64,000 nucleotides of DNA from Symbiodinium natans (taxonomy: Eukaryota; Sar; Dinophyceae; Suessiales; Symbiodiniaceae). This document shows positions 23,400 through 34,854 of this stretch, piece after piece. The notes beneath the pieces are model-generated. The model worked only from the letters and a program-made list of their open reading frames with translations. It did not search any database and had not been told where the DNA came from. The position numbers and the translations under genes are program-made. The DNA is taken from assembly GCA_905221605.1 (NCBI GenBank), contig CAJNDS010002789.1:137001-201000 (forward strand). The letters run 5' to 3'. How positions within the stretch are numbered: the stretch's first letter is position 1; each line of letters opens with the position of its first letter.

Positions 23400-25845
23400 C
23401 TGACATGAGTCCTTGCTTCTCAAAAAAATCGGACGTGATCGTGATGGCTCTATTGAACCCGCAAGGACTACATCATGCTACACCTTTGCAGAGTCTACAC
23501 AGACCATCGCATATAGGTACCCAACTGGCAGAGGCCGATCTTGAACTTCGCATTAGAGCCTCAGTACACTCTCACGATGGGAGCGCGCGCACGGTTCGAA
23601 GCAAGGCAGATCGTACTCTGTCATGAGCACCTACCGATGGCGACTTCGAGGAAGGATACCCACCAGCACCTGGTATCAAGAAACAAGGAAGGCCAGCCGT
23701 GGCCAGCCAACTGTGGTATGCCATCTGTGCCAATCAATCGAGGTGACGCTCTGAGGCATTGGCTAGCCATCGCGATCGAGCCGATGGATGCAAATGTGCG
23801 GATGGTCCAAAACTTCGCTTTCCCCGGCCTCAGCAGCTGTGCACTGCAGGCCTTGCAAGAGCTTTCAGACATCCGCTGCAGGTTCCAAGGGCCTTCTCTC
23901 CACGCAAGGTGTAGGCAGGCGAACCAACCGGCTAAGGCCAGGATGGACCTTGCCAACTTGCCCACACTTTGCCAGCGAAGTGCTAACAAACCCATCTTCA
24001 AGAGCGGGCGCATCGGCTGTCATCGGTCCTTGAGGTTTTGGCAATGCGTGAGGCTTCCGAGAGGGACCCTAACATCGATAGGAGCCAAGCAGCTGCGAGA
24101 GGCAGCGGCAGTCCCAGACAAGCTTAACAGAGCTTCTCACCAGGAAAGTGATTCGGCAGAGGGTCCACCCTTGCAAGCACCGGCCTGTGCGAAGCCGCTG
24201 TCATGGCCTGGAGGCTTCTGAACCTGCAACCGCCGCATACCGCCGGCACTACATCACTACGACGGTGAACAACTATGTGGGAATCAAAACGGCCGCCTGA
24301 GGATCACTGATCAAGATGATCTTGTTCCTCGGGAGTCCGCGAAAAGAAGTGTTGCAGGATCTGGCACAATGCCGTTTGTGGATGACAACCCTTGGAACGG
24401 GGCATGGTGCGGGCGAAGTCTAAATTGGCTTCTCGCACCAGCTCGTTGCAGAAAGTTTCCGACCTCATGCTTAACAGCGTTAGGCAAAACAGATGCGGAA
24501 AGGCAAGCGACAATGCTTGAACTCGGCTTGGCCGCTGGGTCGCGCACACATCTTTCAAATCCCTCAAACTTGATGAATTCTTGGCAAGTTCCATGACCTC
24601 GGCAGACTGGCATTGCAGCCGCATGATGGGGACAACGTGTGCAGCAATTGCACAAGAATCACACATGCCACTTCAAGGCCACATGGGTGTAATGATATGA
24701 AGGACATTGGTTGAAGAGTCTAAGCTGCACACCCTGATGACCTGCATATTGTCTTGAAGCTAGGGGACGGCAGAACATAGTACTCTGATGCATGCTTCTA
24801 CTACTGGCAAGCAAGCCAATCTATCATGCAGGGTCAGCTTTCAGCACCCAAGTGCCTGATCGTCATCAAGGGTTTGGATGTCGTCAACTGGCATGTTGTC
24901 CACCTGACATTATTGGGCAAATTGCTGCAAGATTGCAAAGGGCCATGCTTGCAAGTCCTAGTCTTTCTGAGGCTTGGGCGAAAAAGTTGAGCCTTATTCT
25001 TGCTTGAGCCTGAGGCGAGAAGATGGCACTAAGACTTGAACAGAAAAAAGACGGTGAAGCCTTCTGGAGGGCTTGAAAGGCATACAGGATCCGGTCGGCA
25101 AACACCTCAAAGCCCAGCCAAGAGCCAAGAGCCAGAGCATAGCACAAGAATGGGCACAATCATTGGCACAATCCACATCTCAAGTGCTCGGAGCCGTGTG
25201 CTCGGAGCTGCACCTCCGGGTCCTCGCCTTGTATGACGATTCTCAAGCGGCCCACCGGCTCCAGTTCCTGCAAACTCCAACACGATGCGAAACATAAACC
25301 ACGAGAAAAATCTCAGCTGTGGCGCTACGACCCACCACGATCCGCCGGGCGCTACCATGTGGGGGGGCGCTACGATGGGGGCCGCGCGCCTTGCCGGAAG
25401 ACCAGCGCACCAAGAATTCCTTGGTGCCCTTGCCATCCTGCAGGTCCTTTCAAAGAGAGAAGCCAGAAAGAGCAGAGAAGCCCCGATTTGGGGTTGAACA
25501 CACGACTCCAACATCTTAAGCAGTCTCCTTGAGGCCTTCCACTGTACAGTCCTGCGCCACAATCCGACATGGGGAACGCCGGGCACACGCCACATCACGC
25601 CACGTACAAGCACGCAGAACACGGCGACACCCGGTCCTCCCAAACAGAGCCCTTTGTCTCATAGATGCGCAATGCCTTGGCCTTCGCAAACAGCGACAAA
25701 AGACAAACGCCACAGCTCTGCCCCATAACTCGCATGTCCCAGAAATCCGAGCAATGGCGCGCCTGCAGGGGCAGAAAGCTGCCATCAGGCTGCTGGCCAA
25801 GCCTGGGTGGACACGGAGGTTTGGCAGACGTCTACGCCTCTGCGC
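23400..25845. other. No gene recognised; possible unidentified exons
   Basis: No family motif was found. A minus frame at 24510-24304 ending in QILQHFFSRTPEEQDHLDQ has a coding look but no name. A plus-strand 226-codon frame at 23541-24221 has no recognisable domain and runs against the direction of every named gene. Confidence 0.35.
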
Positions 25846-25849
25846 GTCA

Positions 25850-26215
25850 AGGACGCAGCTCCAGCCATTGCTCTGGCATGCGGATGTCAAATTCGGTGTT
25901 GTTGAAGTCGTCCAGCTGCAACCAAAACCTGAAAGGTAGGCTGTCAGACGTCAACCACTGAAAACCCTGGAGCATCCATGTCGGACCGAAGCATGACATC
26001 GCATCGCGCCATGTTGAGGCACATGCTCGCGATCCCAGTCAGGAGTGAAGTTGCAGCCCCGCTCCTCTAGCAGAGCGACGACCTGTTCTCGAGTTCGCTG
26101 AGTGCACTTGATACAGTATTTTCGGAGTAAAGACAGATTCCTAAAAAGTTGCAAACATTCTTCCATGTAAGGTACATAAGGTGCCGACATCCAAAGCTTC
26201 GAACCACTTCCGCCG
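25850..26215 (-). CDS. Unidentified exons
   Basis: Two clear exon-like pieces on the minus strand. One reads VPYMEECLQLFRNLSLLRKY and then TREQVVALLEERGCNFTPDW (about 26185-26025). The other has an AG|G acceptor and reads FWLQLDDFNNTEFDIRMPEQ (about 25927-25850), followed shortly by an in-frame TGA. I recognise neither; they could be the 3' part of a gene that begins near 26.9 kb. Confidence refers to these being coding, not to any function. Confidence 0.4.
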
Positions 26216-27343
26216 ACGCTCAACTGTGACCTTAGATCGAACTCAGCCGCCAGCACCCTGCCAAGCGGTCAGATTTCCAACCCCCCATGCGCTCATGTTG
26301 CAATCATCGTGGCTTTCCGAGGTCGGTCACCCGGTCGATGAGCGTAGACTTCAATCACCTAGAAAGGCAGGCAGCGACTCTTGCAATTAAGGGCCGTTCC
26401 GGGTAAGGAGAGGGGCGTAGAGATCGTCAGCGATCGAAGCGGCACAATGGGCGAAGCGCGCGGAAACATGCAAAGAGAAGAATGGGCACCTTGGGCTCCA
26501 CATCTTGCGTTGTTCTTCGAGGCGTTTTGGGAGTTGCCTGGCAGAGTTTTGAGCTCTTCGGGCCGCTGTTGGGCCACTGTTGCGCCACGCGCGCCACAAG
26601 CTCAAAAAGCCTGGCCTCCTGCGCCTTTGCTCGCAACCTGTCCGAAAGGCTGAAGCTTGTGGCACTCGCCGACCTCAAGTCACAACGTGCAAAAAGACAG
26701 AAAAGCCGAAACAGGAAAAAATGACCAGAACAAAACTGAGACATCTCCATTGCTGATCCATCGGGCACCGTGCTTTCGCAATGTGCTTGAGCATGTTCCC
26801 AGATCCTCCGGCCCGAGCTTGCAGGAGTCCACCTCCTGGCGCCTGGTACGATCTCGCCGTGCGACGTATGAGCGCCATAGAGATGTTGAGGGGCGCTCGA
26901 AAACAAAGTCTACTTGTGTATGTATGTACGTATCTTGTTGTTTCTATTTGTATGTTGCGTATGTACACACACATTTTCATGCATACTGCCTAGACCAGAA
27001 TTCTCCCCTTGCATAGCTTGTGGTCACATCTGTCCACGATTTGAGAGCCTGTGTGGCTTCACCACCTCGGACAGGATGCCACGCTGCCTGCGACGGTTCG
27101 TGACTGCCAGTTGCACAGTGACATGAAAGCTACGCTGAACGAAGAGACCCGTCCACGCTTGATGAACACTGCTGGCCTAAAGCCAGAGCCGTTGTAAAAA
27201 GCTTGGCCAGAGCTGCCCATGCTTTGTCGGCCTTATCGGCGACAAGTTTCCAAGGCACTCAGAGACAAAGAGGGTTATGTATCTGGGTCTCGTAGCCAAA
27301 CTTGTGCCAAAATGGCAAACCCTTGAAGCCAACCCACCCACCG

Positions 27344-27373
27344 ACCCCCCCACCCCCCCCCCCCCCCCCCCCC
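27344..27373. repeat. C homopolymer tract
   Basis: Interrupted runs of C followed by a run of A, downstream of the AlkB-like stop codon. Confidence 0.9.
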
Positions 27374-27578
27374 GAAAAAAACAAGAAAGCATACACAAAA
27401 ACAATACCAAGAAAACCGACCCTCCTGATCTGCTTTTGTTGCTGCTACAGTGCCATCAGCACAACTTGGTGGAGTGTGCACACGAGCTCATCTTTTCCAT
27501 GTTTGCACCAGCGTGGCAGACAACAAGTGCAAAGAAGCACCTGCAAGCTACGGTGTCCGATTCCTCTCCACCGTGCCA

Positions 27579-28568
27579 CTACTGAATTCTGGCACCCCAC
27601 ACTATCAACGACATGCGGGCACTGTCAGCTGGATCAAGCGCAGAGGGCGAGTTGGGCAGAATATGCGGCACACCATGCATGAACACTTCATTTAGCTCTG
27701 GCGTGAAGGCAAAGACATCGCCATTGTGTTGGGGGAAGGACATGGTCACACCTGACTTAACGTGCATAAGCGTCAGCTCCCTCACTGCCCCAAACGATGC
27801 TCCAACTGTGAGTTGGGGATTGCCCTCGGGGTCTCGGCCACGATCATAGTGCAAGGGCTTGTAGTCTTGCTGTGACCGGTAGAGGTTTAGTCGAACAGCT
27901 GAAGCCTTGATTCCGAAGGCCTTCTCCATTCGGCGCACAAGCTGAGCACGAAGACTCTGTTCAACCTCCGGGATGCCTGACTCAAATTGCAAGCCCAAGT
28001 GCCGAGCTCCGTGCCAGTCTATCATTGATTTCTCTTCGGTTTCCAGCTCCATCTGCAGCTGTTCCATGACACTTCTGTCGTCTTGAGAACATAGAAACGA
28101 AGACAGGAAGAAAGCATCTTCTCCGTGTATGATGGGAGATCGTGTGGATGACAGCTGCGGCGGGCTGGTAGATACACGTACCGATGGCTTCCACCACCCA
28201 CACCGCTCCCACATATACCAGCATTCCTGGCAGAAGAGCTGGCCGCGTTCGGAGAACACACGGTCGGTCACCACTTCGTGTCCACCACACGCATGGCAAG
28301 TCATGCTTGAAATTCCAAGCACCGTGGGGACATGCCCGGTGCCTTGCTCAAGCAACTTCAAGCCGGCATCCACACAATCAGGATCATCTTTCTGGTACTC
28401 CGTGCGCATGAGGCGCGCGAATGAGGCAGATGTAGTCCCACCACCACCAGAAGTACACTCGCGACTCTGCACAGGCTCACCCAGGCCTGGGGTCACGCCT
28501 GCCTGACAAAGCCTGGACATCCGCAATAGCAAAATGCTAGAAAAGCATTGCAGCTCATCCTGCAACAT
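27579..28568 (-). CDS. AlkB-like 2OG-Fe(II) dioxygenase with N-terminal CxxC pair, intronless
   Basis: A 329-codon ORF from a true ATG. The C-terminal half (about 150-329) has the iron-binding triad of AlkB-type oxygenases: HYD (His240, Asp242) and His298 in FMHGVPH, with Arg318 in ARMSLIVWG as the probable 2-oxoglutarate contact. GDVFAFTPELN before His298 also fits. These enzymes usually demethylate nucleic acids or proteins. Upstream, Cys91-x2-Cys94 and Cys113-x2-Cys116 look like a four-Cys zinc site (TCHACGG, FCQEC), an uncommon partner; residues 1-85 are unassigned. There is no intron in a region where typical exons are 40-100 nt, so retroposition is plausible. Substrate unknown. Confidence 0.85.
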   Translation of the reverse strand: MLQDELQCFSSILLLRMSRLCQAGVTPGLGEPVQSRECTSGGGGTTSASFARLMRTEYQKDDPDCVDAGLKLLEQGTGHVPTVLGISSMTCHACGGHEVVTDRVFSERGQLFCQECWYMWERCGWWKPSVRVSTSPPQLSSTRSPIIHGEDAFFLSSFLCSQDDRSVMEQLQMELETEEKSMIDWHGARHLGLQFESGIPEVEQSLRAQLVRRMEKAFGIKASAVRLNLYRSQQDYKPLHYDRGRDPEGNPQLTVGASFGAVRELTLMHVKSGVTMSFPQHNGDVFAFTPELNEVFMHGVPHILPNSPSALDPADSARMSLIVWGARIQ

Positions 28569-28660
28569 GGTGCGCAGCGTGTGCTACTCTCCGAATGCCC
28601 ACTCGTACTTGACCTACAGCCGGCGCATGAGTTGCACACCTTTGTTCTCGGAAGTTGCAC

Positions 28661-28722
28661 TGCTACTTAGCTACTTAGCTGCTACTTAGTTGCTACTTGG
28701 CTGCTACTTGGCTGCTACCTAG
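28661..28722. repeat. Tandem repeat of GCTACTTAG/GCTGCTACTTG
   Basis: About six imperfect copies of a 9-12 bp unit built on GCTACTT(A/G)G, just upstream of the AlkB-like ORF on its strand. It may sit in or near the 5' flank. Confidence 0.8.
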
Positions 28723-28733
28723 GATGGCAAGGC

Positions 28734-29093
28734 TCATTTCGACATATCTCGGGCATCACGTGATCCTACCTTGCGCTGGTCAGCAATCACAGGCCACGAC
28801 AGCGGACCAAACTGCCCCCTAAGAAGCCAGGCGGATCGATTGCATCTGGCAAAGCGCGGACGTTGGGGAACCCCACCAGTCAAGGAAGGTAGCGACCCGG
28901 AATGGCCCATCTGCCTGGCAAACCACTCACTGAACATGGTCAATGCAGCTATTGCAGCTGTCCCAACGCGTTTCAACTTTCGACGGGCAGGCTTCTTCGA
29001 CACCAGCGTCCTCCTGCCGCCGATGCTCTTGAACTCCGCGACCTGTGCAGCGACATGAACAATGGCCGAAGCAACAAATCCGTACACAGCCAT
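28734..29093 (-). CDS. Possible small protein or exon, unidentified
   Basis: A 119-codon frame with a true ATG, beginning MAVYGFVASAIVHVAAQVAE, a stretch that could be a membrane segment, followed by a basic region (KKPARRKLKR) and then low-conservation sequence. No family is recognised. The start may be real and only the first 40-60 residues coding. Confidence 0.25.
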   Translation of the reverse strand: MAVYGFVASAIVHVAAQVAEFKSIGGRRTLVSKKPARRKLKRVGTAAIAALTMFSEWFARQMGHSGSLPSLTGGVPQRPRFARCNRSAWLLRGQFGPLSWPVIADQRKVGSRDARDMSK

Positions 29094-29605
29094 GCCTTGC
29101 TGGCATCCTCCATTGCGATGGCCGTCCGTGCCTCTTTGCTATTGCCCAACATTTCCAGAAGTTAAACACTAAATGTGGCGAGCCCGCTCAGGCTGTGACG
29201 CAACGGTTGTCCTCTCCCCCCTCAAGGTCGAGCCGGCACAGGAGAGGGGGGTTAGGGGCCTGAGAGCCCTGAAAGCCAGGCCAAATTTTGCGGGGGCATG
29301 AGGAGACCGTCTCTGCTGAAGGCTAGCCGTGCTAACTGACAAAAAAAAACACATGCCAACCAGCTCCATCTAGCCCAATGTCGGTCTTTGCACTCTTTGC
29401 TGCGTCCTACTCTGTGAAACAGCAGGCTTAGATTTCGCTGAGGCGGGTGGGCGGAAGATTCGCAAGCCGGACCCTTTCTTCTTCTTGGAAGCTGCTGCGG
29501 CCTGGCAGGTCCGAATCCGGGCTTTCAGACAGAGGAACGCGGGAACAAGGCCTTGCCAGATTTCTCCTGGCTGACAGCTGAAGCCTTGCCCTTGGCACGC
29601 CTGCA

Positions 29606-29722
29606 AGGGAAGGAGGGAGAGTGAGAGAGGGAGAGAAGGAGAGAGGGAGAGAGGGAGAGAGGGAGAGACGGAGAGACGGAGAGAGAGGGAGAGAGAGTGA
29701 GAGCATGAGAGCGAGAGAGTGA
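29606..29722. repeat. Purine (GAGAGGGA)n tract
   Basis: A 115-bp purine run on the plus strand (pyrimidine on the transcribed sense). It lies just past the NSUN5 stop codon. Confidence 0.9.
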
Positions 29723-29756
29723 GCCCGTGCAGCGAGTGAGCATCCGCCGTAAAGAA

Positions 29757-31562
29757 TCAAAGGTACCCGGCAACTCCTGCGGAGGAAACTTGTACAAAGA
29801 GAGGTCCCTTCATTTGCGAAGTCACGATAGACTTTAGGAGTGGGTTCCCGTTTAATCTTGGATCCCTTGGCCTCTTCCGCTTCCTGGAGCTTTGCTCAGG
29901 CTGGTGAGGCCCCCGGGCCGGTACGGCCGGCACGGCCGGCACGGCCGGCACGATTTGTCGGTTCTGTCGGTCCAGGCGGCACAGGAAGAACCCTCGGCAC
30001 TTGTGAGTGACGGGGTCAGAGCGCAAGCAATGCTTGGCCCAGCTCGGAAGAGGTTTGCCATGCTTGCTCTTCTGGACGGGCGCGTTTTGCCACCAGGGGA
30101 GTGCCTGAACAACCTCGAACTCGGGGCATTGATGCAGCACTTCTTCTACCACATCCTCGTTCTCCAGTCGCAGCGTGGAGCAGGTGGAATAAACCACGGT
30201 CCTTGCTTTTACCGATGCACTTGCCAAGTCTTTCGCTTCTAGGCTTCGAGCTTCGTACAATATGCACATCCGCGTGCTTCTTCACACGGTCCCTCAGGTT
30301 TGCCGCTCTCGATGCCGTCGGGAACTACTCTGGCACACGAAAACCTAGAAAGATTCCCTGACACCGCCAAGATTCTTCGCTCTGGGGAATCTGAGAGCAT
30401 GTGAGAGGATGCGTTTCTGAAATGCGGCCAAACGGCGCAGCCTCACAGAGCTTTCACTCTCGGAAGTCGACTCGGCTAAATTTATCAAGTGATGCTCTGG
30501 CAAGCCAGAGCCCGAACAGCTTGGATCAACTATGAGAATGTCCACCTCATTCCATGGGGAAACCAACGGATTGGTGTCAAGAAAATCGCCGACGTGCACA
30601 TCCACCTCCACCTGTTCACTGCCACCAGTCCAGCATCGGCCCTGCACCCGCGAGCCCAACTTGAGCACTGAGTCTGAGTCTGGCGAGTCCTTCGCGTTCG
30701 GTTTTCTTTTTTTCGTGGACCTCTCCGAAAAGCCGACAAGGAGGCGCAGGCGTTTAACAAGGGCCGTCGCCCTCTTGGGATCCCTCTCAAAGGCTGCGAG
30801 GCGCCCACGCCGCAGTAGCTCGATTGCATGAGCCGTCTTGCTGCCTGGAGCTGCACAGGAGTCCACCACGAAGCTGCCAGGGACAAGGCCTGCGGCTAAA
30901 GCCGAGAGGCAACTGGAGCGGTCTTGCAAAACCAAGGCTCCGGCCTCCACTTCGGGAACTTTCTGCAGCCATGAGCGCGAGGAAGGATGCAGCACCAGCA
31001 GCTCAGGTACGATACTATCGTCCTGCACGGCTGCCATCTCTGGAGTCACATCTCGCCCTGCTTGCAAGTCCAGCTCGTACGCCGCAAACAGAGCTTCCCT
31101 CAAGCGTCTTTTGACGCCATCTACAGCCTCACTGTAAACCGTATCGCCCAGCTGCAGTCGTATCCGGTTCATGCGAACATACCGTGGCAAAGCGGCAAAG
31201 GCCTGTTTGGACTTAGAATGGACGGGCCTGACGTTTTGAGACTTCTGGAAGGCCTGGAAGGCTGCTTGCAAGTCCGCCGTGTGGCTCTCCAGTTGTCTGC
31301 GAAGCTTCCCTCCTCCTCGCAACCCGTGCCCGAGGAGAAGCTCGTAGGTCATGACCAGCATTGCACCGTGAGAGTGGCATTCGAGGCCGACCTTCTCAAG
31401 AGCTTCGGCTAAAGCGGCTTTGTTCGACAATGTGCATGAGGCTAACTTGCACACTGCGCGAGGATCTGAAGAGAGCTGCTTCGCGTAGAGCGCGGCTTTA
31501 AAGCCTGAGCCTGAGAGCACGTCGTCCACAACCCGGCCAGCTTCAAGGTAAATCTTCGCCAT
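29757..31562 (-). CDS. NSUN5: NSUN5-type 28S rRNA cytosine-C5 methyltransferase
   Basis: Transfers methyl from SAM to a cytosine in large-subunit rRNA (NSUN5/Rcm1 family knowledge). Exon 1 (31562-30376) starts at ATG (MAKIYLEAGRVVDDVLSG) and carries VMTYELLLGHGLRGGG, then LVLQDRSSCLSALAAG, SAM motif VVDSCAAPGSKTAH (Asp234-Pro239) and VDPSCSGSGLPEH with Cys349. Exon 2 (30201-29757) supplies VYSTCSTLRLENEDVV with the second conserved Cys. The 174-nt intron (30375-30202) has a GA donor; with it FPRAKTVVYSTC matches the spacing in human NSUN5. Oddities: an insertion at residues about 280-318 (KKRKPNAKDSPDSDS) inside the SAM domain, and a tail with a PAV repeat (VPAVPAVPAV) and KRKRPRD, possibly nucleolar. 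The gene is nearly intronless, unlike most neighbours. Confidence 0.95.
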
Positions 31563-32069
31563 ACAAGCTTAGCACGCGCTTAGCACGCTTGGCACAAACA
31601 GGATCGCGTGAACTCTGTGAAGCTTCGGCGCTGTCTGCGTGGCTGGAAGTACCTAAATGCCGGCTTGTGCCAGATCTTGGTTGCTTTCTCATTGTCTCCG
31701 GCTCTGCGCTCGAGCCCCTGGCTTAGCGACACTCGCTTTTTTTAAGGAGGCGACCAGAGGAACAGCAAAATCTTCTGCCGTGCTTCTGCCAAGCACTGCC
31801 AAGAAACGAATGGCTTTTAACATCTTTTAACATCGGCAGCCCCCCGTTCCAGATATGCCCCAGAGAGTATTCCGAACTCCCGGGCACCATGGTCTATCCA
31901 CCCTCGCACATATCTCTCGGGTTGAGGCTTCTCTGTGTCTAAAAGCATCAAGCTTTGCATGCAAATTGCAAACCTGCACGGCGTGGGAGAATCACGTCAA
32001 GCACTCTCTTCGAGAGGCCTTGAAGAAAGCATCGCCCTGAATGTGCAGTCAAAGGAACAAACTAATTTT

Positions 32070-32112
32070 GGGTCTCCGGACTCATAGGAGACATTAGGAG
32101 ACCCGGAGACCC
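32070..32112. repeat. Perfect 10-bp inverted repeat with 23-nt loop
   Basis: GGGTCTCCGG at 32070-32079 and its exact reverse complement CCGGAGACCC at 32103-32112. The loop also contains AGGAGA twice. It could form a hairpin in DNA or RNA. Function unknown. Confidence 0.85.
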
Positions 32113-33876
32113 TCGTGCAATTGGGGATCACCTACTTCATCCTACTTCCCTATCTATGACCTCATCTGGTGGCTCTCAGGTTGGTCAGGTTGGTAATGAC
32201 AGCCGAAGGTAGGGTGGGCAAGTTGTCGCGCAGGGATGGTCGACTGCCACTTCCTCGCCGCCTGTTCCGCATTTCTTCCAAAATCTCCAGGACATCTTTC
32301 CTGAGCATGTCGCGCAACATCGCGACGATGGCAACGGCCAATGAAGTGACAGCACAAGCATTGCTGAGCAAGCTGCATCTTGTTCATTATGTCCTTAATG
32401 TCCATCTGCATGACCTGCCACATGCTTGCTAAAACTGTATCTACAAATACAGACGGCTCCTTTTTCTCTCCCACACCCGCCCACGTCCATGAAGCCTACG
32501 TCTGGCAAGGCATTTTGGCATGTGTTACGTGTGCCAGCGTCCTGGAGTTGCATGTCTTGGAGCTGCATGTGCGATGAGATAGATGATGTTCTGAGCACTG
32601 CTAAACTTGATGCTCGCCCTCTTAAATTATCAAAGTTCAAAAAATCCTCGGACTAACAACTCCAGACTGGGCAACACAAAACTTACATCGGGCAAGGGGG
32701 GCACCCAAAACTAAGTTCGTCTAAGCCACCTGTTTTGTACCAAGTCCGCGCTATCGACTCTTGCAAAAGTTCGCAGCGCCCGGTTCTGCACCACTGAGTT
32801 CGTGGAAAGGGTGCCTGTTGCCCATCAGACAGTTTCCTCCGTGTTCCTGACAACGTCAACAAAAGTTTTCGGACTGACAAGTCGGAAAAAACAAACTCAA
32901 CATTTTTGGGATTAACAATCCCAAAACCGAGCAAGGGTTAGGTTCCGACACAATCGTGGAACTTCGGAAGTAAAACTCATCAAAGTCGAAGTTCAATGCA
33001 TAAAGACCTTCTCATTGACGCGAAAACTTGTTGGTGTCCCCTTTTCAAGCTTAGAGCATCCTGATGAAACAAACTCAACATAAGTTGCTCTGTGAAATCG
33101 CGGGATGCACGGGCCTCCCAGCAGCTGTTCTTCACGCGTAGAATGCTTCTAGTCTGTAACCAACCTCTCGTTAGAGCCTCTTTGTACCGCGATGGACCTG
33201 CTGATTGTGGCTCAACTTGATACCCTCGTGCTTTGTGGCCTTGTTTAGGCCGAACTAGAATTCATGACATGCACCCGAAACTCTAACTAATTTTGGCATG
33301 GAGATTGAGAGTTACAATGCTGCTCCACTTGCACGTTGGGATCCTAATTGAAAAATGGTCGGTCGTTTCAATAGATTTGACCTGGAAGTGGTTTGAGCTG
33401 GCTTTCAACCAACAACATAGGGTGCTGTTCAACAAGGGTATAACGGTAAAACATTCTTGAATTCTTGCAAAAGCTCCCTTGAAGATGACAAAAACCAACC
33501 ACTTCAAAGAGGCCAGCGAAGCCAAAACAAGAGCATCGCTTCCAAGACTATGAGCGCTGCACGTATAGAGTTGTGGCTTCTACGCTGATCCATTTTCTAC
33601 CTGCTTCTCAGGGGTTCTGAACCTACAAGCTTCAGCATTGAAGCAGTTGCGGACATAACTACTATGGTTAACTCACGCCTGATCGAAGGTCGAATTGATA
33701 CTTGTTACTTGATGCTCTCTTTTCGCCACCCACATATATGCACAAGGGGGAAGCAAACAGATTTGTACATATATATGTATGTATGTGTATATGTATACGT
33801 ACAGGTGTGTATGTGCATGTATATACATATATAATCGATTTATTGTTTTTCTTTTTGTGTATATACACACACTTGG

Positions 33877-34085
33877 CTGTCCCCCCCTCCCCCCTCCCCC
33901 CCCGCCCCCACTCCCCCCCACCCACCCCCCCGCTACCATTCCCCTTCCCGCCTAATGTTCTTGAGCGCAAGGTTTAGTGCGCGTTCCAGTGCATGCCCAA
34001 CCCCCCCTATTCCCCCCGGCGCCCCGTACCTCCCCCCTCCCCCGCCCACCGCCAACCCCCCCTCCTCTGCCTCCCCCCCTGCCAA
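33877..34085. repeat. C-rich low-complexity tract
   Basis: Repeated runs of five to eight C broken by T, A or G. Frames through it give only Pro/Gly/Arg-rich peptide. Confidence 0.85.
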
Positions 34086-34319
34086 GACCTCCAGCGCGCG
34101 CTGGCCGCGCTCCTTCTCTGGGGTCGGCGGCACTGGCGGTAGCCGTTACATCCAGCCTGGCCAGTGCGGAGCACGGCTAGCCTAAAGGCTTGCCTTTATG
34201 CGGGCGCCGCCCGTGCCGCCGACCGCCCGGAAAATGGCATGTCTCCTTGCATGAGGCTCCGGGCAGAGCCCCGGGAGGGCTCCGAGCGGGATCCCAAACG
34301 CGAATGCGTGGAAGTGCCG

Positions 34320-34854
34320 AAAACATCGTAAATACCATGTTTTTTGCGTTTTTGGAGGGCCGCCAAACGCCCTGCAGGGCTCATGATGCGTGACCCGGCG
34401 CGCATCATCGACCCTGCTTTTTGACGTTGGGCGAACATGCGAAAAAAGACCTGAAACCTCAAGTTTTGGGGGGGGTACCCCCCCCAACAGGGGCGAGCAT
34501 CATGAGCATCAGCGACCCCCCCCGGGGCCAGGGCCCGGGCACCTCAATAAAGCCAGAAAACACCATAAATACCGCGTTTTTCGTGTGTTTCGACACACAC
34601 CTCCTTTCGGGGCACTGCCGCGCCTCTACGGTGAGCATCATTGATGCCCAAGGCCTCGGGGGCGTCAGCCGACGTCCGCGAGACGCACCCGCGGCCCGCG
34701 GGTGCGCATCATGGGCCCTTCATTTCTCCAGGGCCCTCGGGTCCCGGCTCCAGAGCCTCGCTGATGCTCATGAGGGCCTCGCTGATGTTCATGATGCTCG
34801 CTTGGGGGGGGGGGGGGTTCCGAGGGGCCGAAAACGTGGTAAATACCGTGTTTT
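34320..34854. repeat. Three copies of a near-palindromic 24-mer, AAAAC..TAAATACC..GTTTT
   Basis: Copies at 34320-34343, 34557-34580 and 34831-34854 share the pattern AAAACnnnrTAAATACCrnGTTTT. Each is followed by T, then TGCG or CGTG. Spacing is 237 and 274 bp. The ends AAAAC/GTTTT are inverted. Between copies, GCATCAT/ATGATGC words recur. Surroundings are GC-rich with G and C homopolymers, so the AT-rich cores stand out. Confidence 0.75.

Noticed and set aside
23541-24221. Plus-strand 226-codon frame
   Set aside because: No motif, opposite orientation to all named genes, and it appears to be a chance open frame in GC-balanced DNA.
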